Below are positions 1 through 8,836 of a DNA stretch of 64,000 nt, in pieces. Made by a program: the position numbers and the translations under genes. This DNA comes from Streptomyces sp. MP131-18. GTDB lineage: Bacteria > Actinomycetota > Actinomycetes > Streptomycetales > Streptomycetaceae. The DNA lies in assembly GCF_001984575.1 (NCBI RefSeq), contig NZ_LZNS01000001.1, positions 2,609,258 to 2,673,257 of the forward strand, given 5' to 3'. The notes beneath the pieces are model-generated. The model searched no databases. It was not told where the DNA came from and saw nothing but the letters and a program-made list of their open reading frames with translations. Numbering within the stretch: position 1 is the stretch's first letter; the number at the start of each line of letters is the position of its first letter.

Positions 1-25
1 CCGTGAAAGGCCGGTCCTTCGTGCG

Positions 26-1204
26 TCAGTACACGGGCTTGTCCGGCTCGATCTGGTTGACCCAGCCGATGACCCCGCCGCCGACGTGCACGGCGTCGGC
101 GAACCCGGCGTTCTTCAGCACGGCCAGCACTTCCGCGGAGCGGACACCCGTCTTGCAATGCAGGACGATCCGCCGGTCCTGCGGCAGATCGCTCAGCGCG
201 CTGCCCATCAGAAACTCGTTTTTCGGGATCAGCCGCGCGCCGGGGATCGAGACGATCTCGTACTCGTTCGGCTCCCTGACGTCGATGATGTCGATCTTCT
301 CCTCGCCGTCGATCCACTCCTTCAGCTGCGCCGGAGTGATCGTCGCCTCCTTCGCCGCCGCCTGCGCCTCGTCCGAGACGACGCCGCAGAACGCCTCGTA
401 GTCGATCAGCTCGGTGACGGTCGGGTTGTCCCCGCAGATCGCGCAGTCCGGGTCCTTGCGGACCTTGACCTGCCGGTAGGTCATCTCCAGGGCGTCATAG
501 ATCATCAGCCGGCCGACCAGCGGGTCGCCGGTGCCGGTCAGCACCTTGATCGCCTCGGTGACCTGGATCGACCCGATGGACGCGCACAGCACGCCGAGCA
601 CGCCGCCCTCGGCGCAGGACGGCACCATGCCGGGCGGCGGCGGCTCCGGGTACAGGCAGCGGTAGCACGGTCCGTGCTCTGACCAGAAGACCGAAGCCTG
701 GCCGTCGAAGCGGTAGATGGAGCCCCACACGTACGGCTTGCCGAGCAGCACGCACGCGTCGTTGACCAGGTAGCGCGTCGCGAAGTTGTCCGTGCCGTCG
801 ACAATCAGGTCGTACTGCGCGAACATCTCCATCACGTTGCCGGAGTCGAGCCGCTCCTCGTGCAGGATCACCTCGACGTACGGGTTGATGCCCTGGACCG
901 TCTCCTTGGCGGAGAGCGCCTTGGACTTCCCGATGTCGGCCTGGCTGTGGATGATCTGCCGCTGGAGGTTGGACTCGTCGACCTCGTCGAACTCCACGAT
1001 GCCCAGGGTGCCCACCCCGGCCGCGGCGAGGTACATGAGCGCGGGCGACCCCAGGCCGCCCGCGCCCACGCACAGCACCTTGGCGTTCTTCAGCCGCTTC
1101 TGCCCGGCCATCCCGACGTCCGGGATGATCAGGTGACGCGAATACCTGCGGACCTCGTCGACGGTGAGCTCGGCGGCCGGCTCTACCAGGGGTGGCAGCG
1201 ACAC
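26..1204 (-). CDS. moeZ: Adenylyltransferase/sulfurtransferase MoeZ
   Basis: A 392-aa two-domain ThiF/MoeB plus rhodanese protein. It activates the C-terminal Gly-Gly of small sulfur carriers (MoaD, CysO, ThiS type) by adenylylation and then thiocarboxylates them, serving molybdopterin, cysteine and thiosugar synthesis in the cytoplasm. The nucleotide loop GAGGLG is at residues 47-52. Zinc-binding pairs are CYRC (180-183) and CAIC (254-257), with a further conserved Cys at 197. The rhodanese domain (about 295-390) carries the active-site loop CKTGVRS with Cys350. The GTG start follows GGAG by 5 nt. Length matches the family. It stands beside a DUF3152 gene and a TetR/DUF3107 pair, as I recall for mycobacterial moeB1. 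MoeB without rhodanese is excluded by the C-terminal domain. Confidence 0.93.
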   Translation of the reverse strand: MSLPPLVEPAAELTVDEVRRYSRHLIIPDVGMAGQKRLKNAKVLCVGAGGLGSPALMYLAAAGVGTLGIVEFDEVDESNLQRQIIHSQADIGKSKALSAKETVQGINPYVEVILHEERLDSGNVMEMFAQYDLIVDGTDNFATRYLVNDACVLLGKPYVWGSIYRFDGQASVFWSEHGPCYRCLYPEPPPPGMVPSCAEGGVLGVLCASIGSIQVTEAIKVLTGTGDPLVGRLMIYDALEMTYRQVKVRKDPDCAICGDNPTVTELIDYEAFCGVVSDEAQAAAKEATITPAQLKEWIDGEEKIDIIDVREPNEYEIVSIPGARLIPKNEFLMGSALSDLPQDRRIVLHCKTGVRSAEVLAVLKNAGFADAVHVGGGVIGWVNQIEPDKPVY

Positions 1205-1323
1205 GGTGACTCCGTAGGGTCATAGGGACAGTCGTTCTCGCTTCAACACTGCCACGAACGGTCCCATTCCGAGACACCTGTTCCACACTCCGGGCATCCC
1301 CGGCCGACGCGCCTTCCGCGAGG

Positions 1324-2253
1324 TCACATCCGGCAGGCGGCCTCCATCCAGATATCGGCGAGCGACTCCTCAAGACCGATCCTGGCCCGCCAGCCGAGCC
1401 GGTCCCGCGCCGTGCGCACATCGGCCTGCTGCCAGGCGCCGCAGCCGTCCGGATAGGGCAGGACCGGCGGGCCCTCGGCGTGCTGCCGCGGAATGGGCGG
1501 GCCCTCCAGCTCGTGCAGCGTGCCGCTGTACCCGGAGATCCGCGCCAGCGCGGACGCCGCCTCGCGCAGCCGCACCGCGTGCCCGGTGCCGATGTTGACC
1601 ACGCCCTGCGCCGCCGAGAGCGTCGCCGCGTGCACCGCCCTGGCCACGTCGCGCACGTCGACGAAGTCACGCTGCACGGCCAGGCCGCCGAGCTTCAGCT
1701 CGCTGTCGCCGTGCTGCATCGCCCGCCGCAGCGAATCGGCCAGCCGGCCGAGCGGCGAACCGGCCGGGGTGCCCGGCCCCGTCGGCGAGAAGACGCGCAG
1801 CACGATGGCGTCCAGGCCGGAGCCGAGCACCAGCTCGGTCGCCGCCAGCTTGCTCACGCCGTACGGGCCGCCGGGCCGGGCGATGGCGTCCTCGGCGATC
1901 GAGGAGCCGTTCTGCGAGGGGCCGTACTCGGCGGCGCAGCCGAGGTGCACCAGGCGCGCGCGGCAGCCGCTCCGCCGCAGCGACTCGCACAGGGTCGCCG
2001 TGGCGACGGTGTTGTGCCTGGTCAGCTCGCTGGCCGTGCCGCGGATCGCCCCGGCGCAGTTGACCACGACGCCCGGGTGCACGGCATCGAGGAAGCGCGT
2101 CAGCGCCCCCGGGCTGCCGGTGGAGAGATCGAAACGGACGTCCGCGTCGTCGCCGCGGCCAAGCGCGGTGAGCTGGACCGCGGGATCGGCGAGCAGCCGG
2201 TCCGCCACGAACCGGCCCAGGTACCCGCCGGCGCCGAGCAGCAGCACCCTCAT
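1324..2253 (-). CDS. NAD-dependent epimerase/dehydratase (extended SDR)
   Basis: A 309-aa extended short-chain dehydrogenase/reductase, probably acting on a nucleotide sugar. The Rossmann motif GAGGYLG is at residues 7-13 and the catalytic YxxxK is YGVSK (Tyr131, Lys135). The ATG start has a good GGGGAGG ribosome site 7 nt upstream. It is followed downstream by moeZ and preceded by a membrane protein/glycosyltransferase pair, all on the minus strand, so a role in surface glycan synthesis with that glycosyltransferase is a reasonable inference. The substrate cannot be read from the sequence. Confidence 0.85.
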   Translation of the reverse strand: MRVLLLGAGGYLGRFVADRLLADPAVQLTALGRGDDADVRFDLSTGSPGALTRFLDAVHPGVVVNCAGAIRGTASELTRHNTVATATLCESLRRSGCRARLVHLGCAAEYGPSQNGSSIAEDAIARPGGPYGVSKLAATELVLGSGLDAIVLRVFSPTGPGTPAGSPLGRLADSLRRAMQHGDSELKLGGLAVQRDFVDVRDVARAVHAATLSAAQGVVNIGTGHAVRLREAASALARISGYSGTLHELEGPPIPRQHAEGPPVLPYPDGCGAWQQADVRTARDRLGWRARIGLEESLADIWMEAACRM

Positions 2254-2390
2254 CGGACGGCCTCCCCGGTGGATGCGGCGGCGTTGCCGTGCAACTGTCG
2301 GGTCATCGGTTGTTGCTCCTTGTTCTTGCGTGTTCTGCGTGTGATCGGTTTCTCGGGGGAGGGAAGGGCGGTGGGGCGGCCGGGGCCGCC

Positions 2391-3392
2391 TCAGCGGTGC
2401 GCGGCCGGGCCGGTCAGCGCGCGCGCCGCATGAACGAGCAGCCCGGTGGCCGCCGCGCCGCAGGCCAGCGCGGGAACGGCGGCCACCCCGTGCGCGTCGG
2501 CCAGCGCCGCGACGGGACGGGCGAGCGCGTCACAGCCGGGCAGCCACGACGCACTGACCAGGGCGAGTGCCAGCCCCTCCACCGCCCCCGCGACGGCGAG
2601 GCCCACCGCGGCGGCGCGCCGGAAGCCGTGCCCGACCAGCAGCACGACGGCTCCGAGCAGCAGCCCGAGCGCCGCGGCGGCGCCGAAGGGGAAGGGGCCG
2701 AGCAGCAGCCGTACCAGGCCGAGCGCGGCCAGCAGGCCGGCCAGGTAGAGGCCGAGCGCGGCGGCGAGGAGCGCCCTGGCCCCGGCCGCGAAGCCGCGGA
2801 CGCCGCGGCTGACGGCGAGCCGCCGCCGGCAGCGCCCGGCGAACCAGGCGCGGCACCACAGCGCGGGCGCCGCGGCGAGCGCGAGGGTGAGGGTGGCCGC
2901 TGCCGCCGCGTTCTCCTGCGGCTGCTGCCCGCCGGGCAGCAGCTCGGCCAGCAGGCCGTCCCCGGCCAGGGCGTGCGCGAGCGGCGGCAGCGCGAACGGG
3001 CCCGCGATACCGAGCGGTGACCGCCGGAACAGCACGAGCCACAGGGCGGCCAGCGTCGCGACGGCGAGGGCCGTCCGGCCCGCGCCGGCCCGCAGCCCCG
3101 TCGCGCACAGCGCGGCGGGCAGCAGCGCGAGCAGCAGGTCGACGACGCGGCGCAGGCGGCCGGTGCAGGGCCCGGGCGACGGGGCGAGCGGGCGGCAGGG
3201 GCGGGGCGTCGCGCGCGCGTACAGCTCCTCGGCAAGCGAGAAGACGTCGCGGTGGCGGAAGCGCGCGGCGGTCCTGTCGGTGACGCCCCTGGCTTCGAGT
3301 CCGGCCGCGATCTCCAGCGGGTCCACGGCACGTTCGCACAGCGTGCGGTGGTCGCGCAGGAGGGCGGGGAGAGGATCGGCGGAGGCCATCAC
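2391..3392 (-). CDS. Polytopic membrane protein of unknown function
   Basis: A 333-aa Ala/Leu-rich protein that I do not recognise. The first 85 residues or so look soluble (with a short acidic-basic region), followed by several hydrophobic segments: about 87-125, 130-150, 165-185, 205-255 and 265-330, suggesting six to eight membrane spans. The start codon GTG overlaps the stop of the upstream glycosyltransferase gene (GTGA, 3389-3392), and a second in-frame ATG follows directly. The overlap indicates translational coupling, so it probably works with the glycosyltransferase, for example as a membrane anchor or a glycan transporter. That role is inferred from position only. Confidence 0.75.
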   Translation of the reverse strand: MMASADPLPALLRDHRTLCERAVDPLEIAAGLEARGVTDRTAARFRHRDVFSLAEELYARATPRPCRPLAPSPGPCTGRLRRVVDLLLALLPAALCATGLRAGAGRTALAVATLAALWLVLFRRSPLGIAGPFALPPLAHALAGDGLLAELLPGGQQPQENAAAAATLTLALAAAPALWCRAWFAGRCRRRLAVSRGVRGFAAGARALLAAALGLYLAGLLAALGLVRLLLGPFPFGAAAALGLLLGAVVLLVGHGFRRAAAVGLAVAGAVEGLALALVSASWLPGCDALARPVAALADAHGVAAVPALACGAAATGLLVHAARALTGPAAHR

Positions 3393-5008
3393 ACCCGCTC
3401 CCCCGGCCGGCCCGCGGCGGGTATCGGCTCCCTCGCCAGGCCCGCCGCAGCGCTCCGCGCGGTGCGGCCGAGCTCGCGGTAGATGGCGTCGAACGCGGCG
3501 ACATTCCGCTCGACGGTGAACAGGTCGAGGGCGCGGGCCCGCGCCGCCGCGCCGAGGCGCGCACGCCGCGCCGGGTCGCGCAGCAGCGCGAGACAGGCGT
3601 CCGCCAGCGCCCGCCGGTCGCCGGGCGGCACCACGAGGCCGGTACCGCCGACGACCTCGGCCACCGCGCCCGCGTCCGCGGCGACGGTGGCGCGGGCGCA
3701 GAACATGGCCTCGATCAGCGGCAGCGGGAACCCGCTGTCCGCGCCGGGGAACACCACCACGCCGCCCGCGGCGTAGGCATCGGCGAGCGTGGGCACGTCG
3801 GCGCCGCCCACCTCCGTGAACGTGACGGGCCCGGCGGGGCCGGGGAAGAGGCGCGCGGCGAGCGCGCGGCAGCGGGCGAGGTAACCGGCGTCCGGCCGGC
3901 CGCGGGCCGGAGTGCCGACGATGCGCAGCCGCGCGGCCGGCTCCGCGGCGCGCACCGCGTGGAACGCGTGCAGCAGACCGGCGAGGCCCTTACCGGGACC
4001 GGCCCTGCCGACCCACACCAGAGCGGGGGGCGCGGACCCGCGCGCGGACCCGGCCTCGGCCGCGGCGCGGAACGGGCGCGCGTCCAGCCCGGGGTACACC
4101 GTGCGCAGCCGCGCCGGCTCGGCCCCGCACCGCTCCTGCCACCGGCGCGCGGTGGTGTCGCCCGGCGTGATCAGCGCGGCCCTGCGGTACGCCTCGCGGG
4201 CGAGCCGCACCTGGAAGGCGGCCAGCAGGGCGCGAACGGGGGCACCCGCGGCGGAGCGCGGCACCGCGTGCGCCGCCGCACTCGCCAGGTAGTGCTCGCG
4301 CAGCCGCACGCCGTACTCGGTGATCAGCAGCGGGGTGCCGTACCGGTGCCGGGCGATCAGGCCGGCCAGCGCGGCGGGCCCGGCGCCGACCGCGTGGCAC
4401 AGCTCGCCCGCGCCGGGCCCTTCCGCCTCGTACCAGCCGAGTGACAGCGGGCGCAGGGCCCGCTCCAGCCGCTCGGCGACGGCGAGCAGATCGGCCACCC
4501 GTGCGCCGTGCACGGCCCGCGGCGCGCCGGGGGCGCGGCAGGCCGCCTCCAGCGCGCGGACGGCGTGCTCCGAGTAGAGCCACGTGCTGAGCCCGCCGTG
4601 TCGGGCGGCGAGGTCGGCGAGCCCGTAAAGACCCTCGGCGAAGCGGTCCGCCTGCCGCGCGGGCTGGGCCTCGCCCAGCGGCTGGTACCCGGGGCAGAGC
4701 GCCGCGACCAGCTCGGCGAAGCACTCGGCGAACCGCCGGGCCGGCGCCCGCGCCACGCGCGCCCACGCGCGCGGGGTGCCGGGCCAGGCGGCGATGCCCT
4801 GCGGCGGCCCCCACAGCGGTGCGGTGTGCACGCCGCGCACGTTGGCCGGGAGCGGGCGCCGCGGGCCGAGCTCCTGCTGCCTGCCGCGACTCAGCGCCAG
4901 AACCTCGAAGTCATGCTCCGGCAGGCCGTGCAGCAGCCGGTCGCACCAGGCGACCGACTCGCCCTGTGCATACGGGTACCCACCCTCTGTGAGCAAAGCG
5001 ACGCGCAC
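3389..5008 (-). CDS. DUF3492/GT4 glycosyltransferase (PelF-like)
   Basis: A 539-aa cytosolic glycosyltransferase. The N-terminal half (opening with LLTEGGYPYAQGESVAWCD) is the DUF3492 domain found in PelF-type enzymes. The C-terminal half is a GT-B Glycos_transf_1 domain with VWVGRAGPGKG and the donor-binding EAMFCARATVAADAG/VVPPGD region. It is expected to transfer a sugar from a nucleotide donor to a surface polymer or lipid carrier. The GTG start has AGGGGG 8 nt upstream. The stop overlaps the following membrane protein gene. In Pel systems such a protein builds exopolysaccharide with a membrane partner, and the neighbour here could be that partner (inference). Donor and acceptor are unknown. 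Confidence 0.83.
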   Translation of the reverse strand: MRVALLTEGGYPYAQGESVAWCDRLLHGLPEHDFEVLALSRGRQQELGPRRPLPANVRGVHTAPLWGPPQGIAAWPGTPRAWARVARAPARRFAECFAELVAALCPGYQPLGEAQPARQADRFAEGLYGLADLAARHGGLSTWLYSEHAVRALEAACRAPGAPRAVHGARVADLLAVAERLERALRPLSLGWYEAEGPGAGELCHAVGAGPAALAGLIARHRYGTPLLITEYGVRLREHYLASAAAHAVPRSAAGAPVRALLAAFQVRLAREAYRRAALITPGDTTARRWQERCGAEPARLRTVYPGLDARPFRAAAEAGSARGSAPPALVWVGRAGPGKGLAGLLHAFHAVRAAEPAARLRIVGTPARGRPDAGYLARCRALAARLFPGPAGPVTFTEVGGADVPTLADAYAAGGVVVFPGADSGFPLPLIEAMFCARATVAADAGAVAEVVGGTGLVVPPGDRRALADACLALLRDPARRARLGAAARARALDLFTVERNVAAFDAIYRELGRTARSAAAGLAREPIPAAGRPGERV

Positions 5009-5071
5009 CGGCGCACCCCCTGTCTGGCATCTCCGTGTCGGAAAGACGGTATGTCTACATGTGCCTGACGC

Positions 5072-5089
5072 GGCGGACGGTTGTCCGCC
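5072..5089 (-). terminator. Hairpin downstream of DUF3152 gene
   Basis: A 7-bp perfect stem (GGCGGAC/GTCCGCC, 5072-5078 with 5083-5089) and a GGTT loop. It lies 70 nt after the DUF3152 stop and ahead of the glycosyltransferase start. No U-tract follows, as is common in streptomycetes, so terminator function is plausible but weakly supported. Confidence 0.35.
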
Positions 5090-5158
5090 ACACCATCAGA
5101 AGGGGTGAATATTCGTGACTTTGTACCGAGTGGCGTCGTTACGGCGTGCCGGGCCCGG

Positions 5159-6196
5159 TCAGTTGTCCGGGTGCGGCCACGGATTGGGCCGGCAGGTCAC
5201 GCCGTTCATCTCCAGGAACTTGGTCTGCTGCATCATCACCGGCGCGAGCGCGCCCTCGGCCGGGCACGTCACGTGCCCGTAGCCGAGCCGGTGCCCCACC
5301 TCGTGGTTGATCAGCATCTGGCGGTACCCGGCGATGTCGTCGCCGTAGGTCTCGGAACCCTGCGCCCAGCGCCAGGCGTTGATCATCACGCGCTCGGTGT
5401 TCGAGGAGTTGCAGGAGACGTTGTCCTCGGTGACGTCGAGGCCGGAGCGGGCACACCAGTCCGCCGTCGTGCCCGGACTCGCCAGGGTCACGATGAAGTC
5501 GTAGTCGCCCGCGGAGACCCGCGAGAAGGACCGCTCGCCGTCGTTGGTCCAGCCGCGGTCGTCGTTCAGTGTGCGGTGGACCGCCTCGGCGAACAGCTCG
5601 GGGTCGAGGCCGAGCCGGTCCTCGACGTCGACGCGGTACCGCAGTTGCGTCGTCGCCTCCGGCTCCACCGCCTCGGTCGTGCCCTCGACGGGCACCAGCT
5701 CGCCCGAGCCGGTCATCTCCGGGTCCAGCTCGAACATGGTGCTCAGCAGCTCGTCGTACGTCGGCTCCGGCGGCGTGCTCGGCTCCGCCGGCGTCTGCTC
5801 CGCCGCCTCGGGCGGCGTCGGAGTCCCGCCGTCGCGCAGCTCCTCGTTCCCGCCGGGCGCGGGCTGCGCCGCGTCGGACGCGTCGCTCACGCCCGCCTCG
5901 GGGTCGACCATGCGCACGGCCACCACCACGCCGAGCGCCGTCACCACCGCGGCGGCGCCGATGCCCGCCAGCGTGCGCCCCCAGCCGCCCTTCGCGCGCC
6001 GGTGCCCCGGGCTATCCCCGCGCACGGGCCCGCGCCTCGCCGGCTTGCCGTGGCGCCGGTGCGGCGGCGCGCCCTCCGGCTCCGCGCTCCGCTGTTCGGG
6101 GATGCGGTGTTCGAGGGGGCCCTCGTCGAAGGCATCGAGATACTCCTGGCGCGGTCCGGCGTTCTGAGGTACTGCGGCGGGGTCGCGGTGGTCCAT
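5159..6196 (-). CDS. DUF3152 membrane-anchored putative zinc metalloprotease
   Basis: A 345-aa type II membrane protein. A charged, Arg-rich cytoplasmic N terminus (1-75) leads to one membrane span (about 78-98), an acidic Pro/Glu-rich linker to about residue 165, and the conserved DUF3152 domain. Near the end is HEVGHRLGYGH (residues 298-308), which fits the metzincin zinc motif HExxHxxGxxH, followed at PVMM by a possible Met-turn. Several Cys residues in the domain could form disulfides outside the cell. The ATG has AGGGAG 6 nt upstream, overlapping the stop of the alpha/beta hydrolase gene only 8 bp away, so the two are cotranscribed. The family has no established function that I know of; proteolysis is inferred from the motif. 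Confidence 0.85.
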   Translation of the reverse strand: MDHRDPAAVPQNAGPRQEYLDAFDEGPLEHRIPEQRSAEPEGAPPHRRHGKPARRGPVRGDSPGHRRAKGGWGRTLAGIGAAAVVTALGVVVAVRMVDPEAGVSDASDAAQPAPGGNEELRDGGTPTPPEAAEQTPAEPSTPPEPTYDELLSTMFELDPEMTGSGELVPVEGTTEAVEPEATTQLRYRVDVEDRLGLDPELFAEAVHRTLNDDRGWTNDGERSFSRVSAGDYDFIVTLASPGTTADWCARSGLDVTEDNVSCNSSNTERVMINAWRWAQGSETYGDDIAGYRQMLINHEVGHRLGYGHVTCPAEGALAPVMMQQTKFLEMNGVTCRPNPWPHPDN

Positions 6197-6204
6197 GCAG
6201 CTCC

Positions 6205-7188
6205 CTAGCCGACGGGGGGCGCGGCGGTCTCGGCGAAGAAGTCCCGGAAGGCCACGGCCACTTCATCCGGGTACTCCATCATGGCCATGTGTCCGGCCTC
6301 CGGGAGCACCACCAGCCGGGAAAAGCCGAACGCCCGCCCCGCCCGCCGGGCCATCCGGAAGGACACCAGCCGGTCCCGCACACCGTAGACCAGCAGCGTC
6401 GGCGCCAGCACGCGCTCGGCCTGCCGCCACAGCGAATGCTGGCCGCCCAGCGTGTAGGCGTTGACCAGGCCGCGCGCCGAGCGGGTCAGCGAGTCCCAGA
6501 AGTACGGCAGCGACTGCCGCCGTTCCAGCTCGGCCTCCGCGGCGGCGAAGTCCTCCGGCGTGATCCGCGCCGGGTTCCCGTAGCACAGCCGCAGCACCTG
6601 ACGGGCGCGCTGGCCCGCCGTCATCTCCCGGGTCATGCGGGGCATCAGCCGCGGCATCCCCGGCAGTCCGAGCAGCCCCGTCGGCAGGGCTGTGCGCTGC
6701 GGCGTCAGCTCGGGCAGCGCGGGCGAGACGAGGGTGAGCGTGCGGACCAGGTCGGGGCGCAGCGCCGCGACGCGCGTGGCCACGGCACCGCCGAGCGAAT
6801 TACCGAAGAGGTGCACCGGCCCCCGGCCCCCGCGATCGGCCGAGTCAAGCAGCCGGATCACGGCCCTGGCGTGCCCGTACACGGAGTAGTCGCCGCTGTC
6901 GGGGGGCGGGGAAGCGCCGAAGCCCGGCAGGTCGACGGCTTCGCACTCGACCTCGCCGGCCAGCAGCTCCATCAGCGAGGACCAGTTGCGGGACGAACCG
7001 CCGAGACCGTGCACCAGCAGCGCGGGCTCGAGGCCGTCGCGCGTGGCGGCCCGGCGGCGGACCGCGAGCGTCATCCCGGGCAGGGACACCGTTCGCAGCG
7101 TCTCCCCGTCCCTGACCCCTGGCCAGCCCTCCGTCGCGGCAAGTGCCGCCTGGGCGCGCAGCTCCTCGGTGGTTGGCATGGGCGCCAT
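6205..7188 (-). CDS. Alpha/beta hydrolase
   Basis: A 327-aa alpha/beta-hydrolase-fold protein. The oxyanion region LLVHGLGGSSRNW, the nucleophile elbow GNSLGG (Ser) and the late acid and histidine regions (YGVRDRLV and EAGHMAMM) are all present in order, so it should be a serine hydrolase such as an esterase or C-C hydrolase. The start is chosen as ATG 7188; an ATG nine bases downstream (7179) is the alternative. The frame is open far upstream, but that extension lacks family similarity and runs through the divergent acidic-protein gene. It is probably the first gene of a two-gene unit with the DUF3152 protein. Substrate unknown. Confidence 0.82.
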   Translation of the reverse strand: MAPMPTTEELRAQAALAATEGWPGVRDGETLRTVSLPGMTLAVRRRAATRDGLEPALLVHGLGGSSRNWSSLMELLAGEVECEAVDLPGFGASPPPDSGDYSVYGHARAVIRLLDSADRGGRGPVHLFGNSLGGAVATRVAALRPDLVRTLTLVSPALPELTPQRTALPTGLLGLPGMPRLMPRMTREMTAGQRARQVLRLCYGNPARITPEDFAAAEAELERRQSLPYFWDSLTRSARGLVNAYTLGGQHSLWRQAERVLAPTLLVYGVRDRLVSFRMARRAGRAFGFSRLVVLPEAGHMAMMEYPDEVAVAFRDFFAETAAPPVG

Positions 7189-7324
7189 AGTAGGAGCCCG
7201 CCGCGCCGCGTGGCACACGCCCCTCCGGGGGCCCGCGCGATTCGTGGGTTCGCCCTCCCGCGAAGTCGCCCCTAGGCTGGAATGACCCGCAGGACCACCT
7301 TGCCGACCACGAGGAGGTGGCGAC

Positions 7325-7567
7325 TTGTCCCAGGACCCCAGGGACCCGGAGACGTTCGACGAATTCCTCGACGAGGAGCAGGAGGAGGGGCTCTTCGAGG
7401 AGGACCTGGAGGACGAGGCACCCGAGGCCGACGCCGCCGAGCAGCGGCTCGAGCTGCTGCGGCTCCGTGACACCCCGCTGACCGGGCGCGCCGCGGAGGG
7501 AGTGGACCCGGCGGACGCCGCCGAGCAGGCCAGGGCCGTCGACCCCGGCGACGACGAGTACCGCTGA
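7325..7567 (+). CDS. Small acidic protein of unknown function
   Basis: An 80-aa strongly acidic protein with runs such as DEFLDEEQEEG and no Cys, signal or membrane segment. It has a TTG start, supported by the near-perfect ribosome site GAGGAGGT (7311-7318) 6 nt upstream. A TAGGCT hexamer at about 7273-7278 could be the -10 box. It lies between divergent alpha/beta hydrolase and the TetR gene. I recognise no domain. Composition suggests a disordered, probably binding or chaperone-like polypeptide, but that is only inference. Confidence 0.68.
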   Translation: MSQDPRDPETFDEFLDEEQEEGLFEEDLEDEAPEADAAEQRLELLRLRDTPLTGRAAEGVDPADAAEQARAVDPGDDEYR

Positions 7568-7710
7568 GCGGAAATGTCCGCCGAGCAGGAATGTCCGCAG
7601 AGTGAAATCCTGCCCTCACGATGCACGCTCCGCGACTACTCGAACGTACGATGACGACACGGCGCGCGGCCAGGAATGCGCATCGCAGGGAACGATCACC
7701 GGGAGGCGGC

Positions 7711-8337
7711 GTGAGCGCCACTGAGCAGACCGAGGCGCGTCCGCGAGGTACCCGCCTGCCGCGCCGGGCCCGGCGCAACCAGCTGCTGGGCGCGGCCCAG
7801 GAGGTGTTCGTCGCGCAGGGTTACCACGCGGCGGCCATGGACGACATCGCGGACCGCGCAGGCGTCAGCAAGCCGGTGCTCTACCAGCACTTCCCCGGCA
7901 AGCTGGAGCTGTACCTCGCGCTGCTCGACCAGCACTGCGAGGCGCTGGTGCAGTCCATCCGCAAGGCACTGGCCGCCACCAGCGACAACAAGCAGCGGAT
8001 CGCCGCCACGATGGACGCCTACTTCTCCTACGTGGAGCACGAGGGCGGCGCGTTCCGGCTGGTCTTCGAGTCCGACCTGACGAACGAGCCGTCGGTGCGC
8101 GAGCGCGTCGACCAGGTGGCGCTCGACTGCGCCAAGCTCGTCTGCCCGCTCATCGTCGAGGACACCGACCTGTCCGAGGAGCAGGCGATGCTGCTGGCCG
8201 TCAGCCTGTGCGGCATGGCCCAGATCACCGCCCGGCACTGGCTCAGCTCCGGCCAGCAGATCCCCGGCGACGTCGCGCGGACGCTGACCGCCGGCCTTGC
8301 CTGGCGCGGGATCGCCGGCTTCCCCATCCAGCACTGA
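7711..8337 (+). CDS. TetR family transcriptional regulator
   Basis: A 208-aa TetR/AcrR repressor. The N-terminal helix-turn-helix is clear (DDIADRAGVSKPVLYQHFPG, about residues 45-64), followed by an all-helical ligand-binding/dimer domain. The GTG start at 7711 is chosen because GGGAGG lies just upstream; the open frame extends 30 codons further but that stretch is basic and lacks family character. The next gene is DUF3107, an arrangement I recall in mycobacteria (Rv3208 and TB9.4), where this TetR is a conserved neighbour of moeZ and DUF3152. The ligand and regulon are unknown. Confidence 0.88.
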   Translation: MSATEQTEARPRGTRLPRRARRNQLLGAAQEVFVAQGYHAAAMDDIADRAGVSKPVLYQHFPGKLELYLALLDQHCEALVQSIRKALAATSDNKQRIAATMDAYFSYVEHEGGAFRLVFESDLTNEPSVRERVDQVALDCAKLVCPLIVEDTDLSEEQAMLLAVSLCGMAQITARHWLSSGQQIPGDVARTLTAGLAWRGIAGFPIQH

Positions 8338-8468
8338 GACGGGCACTGACCCGGCCTGTTCGCTCTGGGCGTGGCCGCCCGGGACGGGCCCGGCGAACGG
8401 CGCGGATAACCTGTGGTCAGTACGGCGCGGACCGTCGCGCACGTTTGGGACCAGCGGAGGGACAAGCC

Positions 8469-8696
8469 GTGGAAATCAAGATCGGCGTTCAGCACACACC
8501 GCGGGAGATCATTCTCGAGAGCGGGCAGTCCGCCGAAGAGGTCGAGAGCGCGGTCAGCACGGCGCTGTCCGGTTCCGGCCAACTGCTCAGCCTGGTCGAC
8601 GAGCACGGCCGCAAGGTTCTGGTCCCGGCCGACCGGGTGGCCTACGTGGAAATCGGCCAGCCCACGCCGCGCCGGGTGGGCTTCGGCACGCTCTGA
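8469..8696 (+). CDS. DUF3107 domain protein
   Basis: A 75-aa protein spanning the entire DUF3107 family. It starts VEIKIGVQHTPREI and ends in GFGTL. The GTG start is fixed by GGAGG (8456-8460) 8 nt upstream and by the family N terminus; the frame is open further 5' across the TetR gene and should not be used. It is the equivalent of mycobacterial TB9.4, which sits beside the same TetR gene. The function is not established. The predicted fold is a small ATP-binding-like alpha/beta protein, stated only as an impression. A perfect 52-bp palindrome follows 25 bp after the stop. Confidence 0.88.
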   Translation: MEIKIGVQHTPREIILESGQSAEEVESAVSTALSGSGQLLSLVDEHGRKVLVPADRVAYVEIGQPTPRRVGFGTL

Positions 8697-8721
8697 CGGC
8701 GCTCTGACGGCGCAGTTCCCG

Positions 8722-8773
8722 CAGCGTGTGTGAGCGGCGGCCGGTGTACACCGGCCGCCGCTCACACACGCTG
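8722..8773. terminator. Perfect 52-bp palindrome (26-bp arms, no loop)
   Basis: Bases 8722-8747 are the exact reverse complement of 8748-8773, centred on TGTACA at 8745-8750. As RNA it would form a very long GC-rich hairpin closed through its own central bases. It lies 25 bp after the DUF3107 stop and about 64 bp before the exporter start, so a factor-independent terminator insulating the exporter gene is the most likely role. No U-tract is present. Such a perfect palindrome could also be a protein-binding or cruciform site. Confidence 0.75.
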
Positions 8774-8836
8774 TCCCGCGGTCGGTGCGGCGCACTAGGG
8801 TGGAACGGCCGCCGAGGAGGGAGGAGGGCAGCCGCC

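Noticed and set aside
1219..1246. TTGAAG-N16-TATGAC as a moeZ promoter
   Set aside because: It would leave a leader of about 8 nt, shorter than needed to contain the ribosome site used by the gene.
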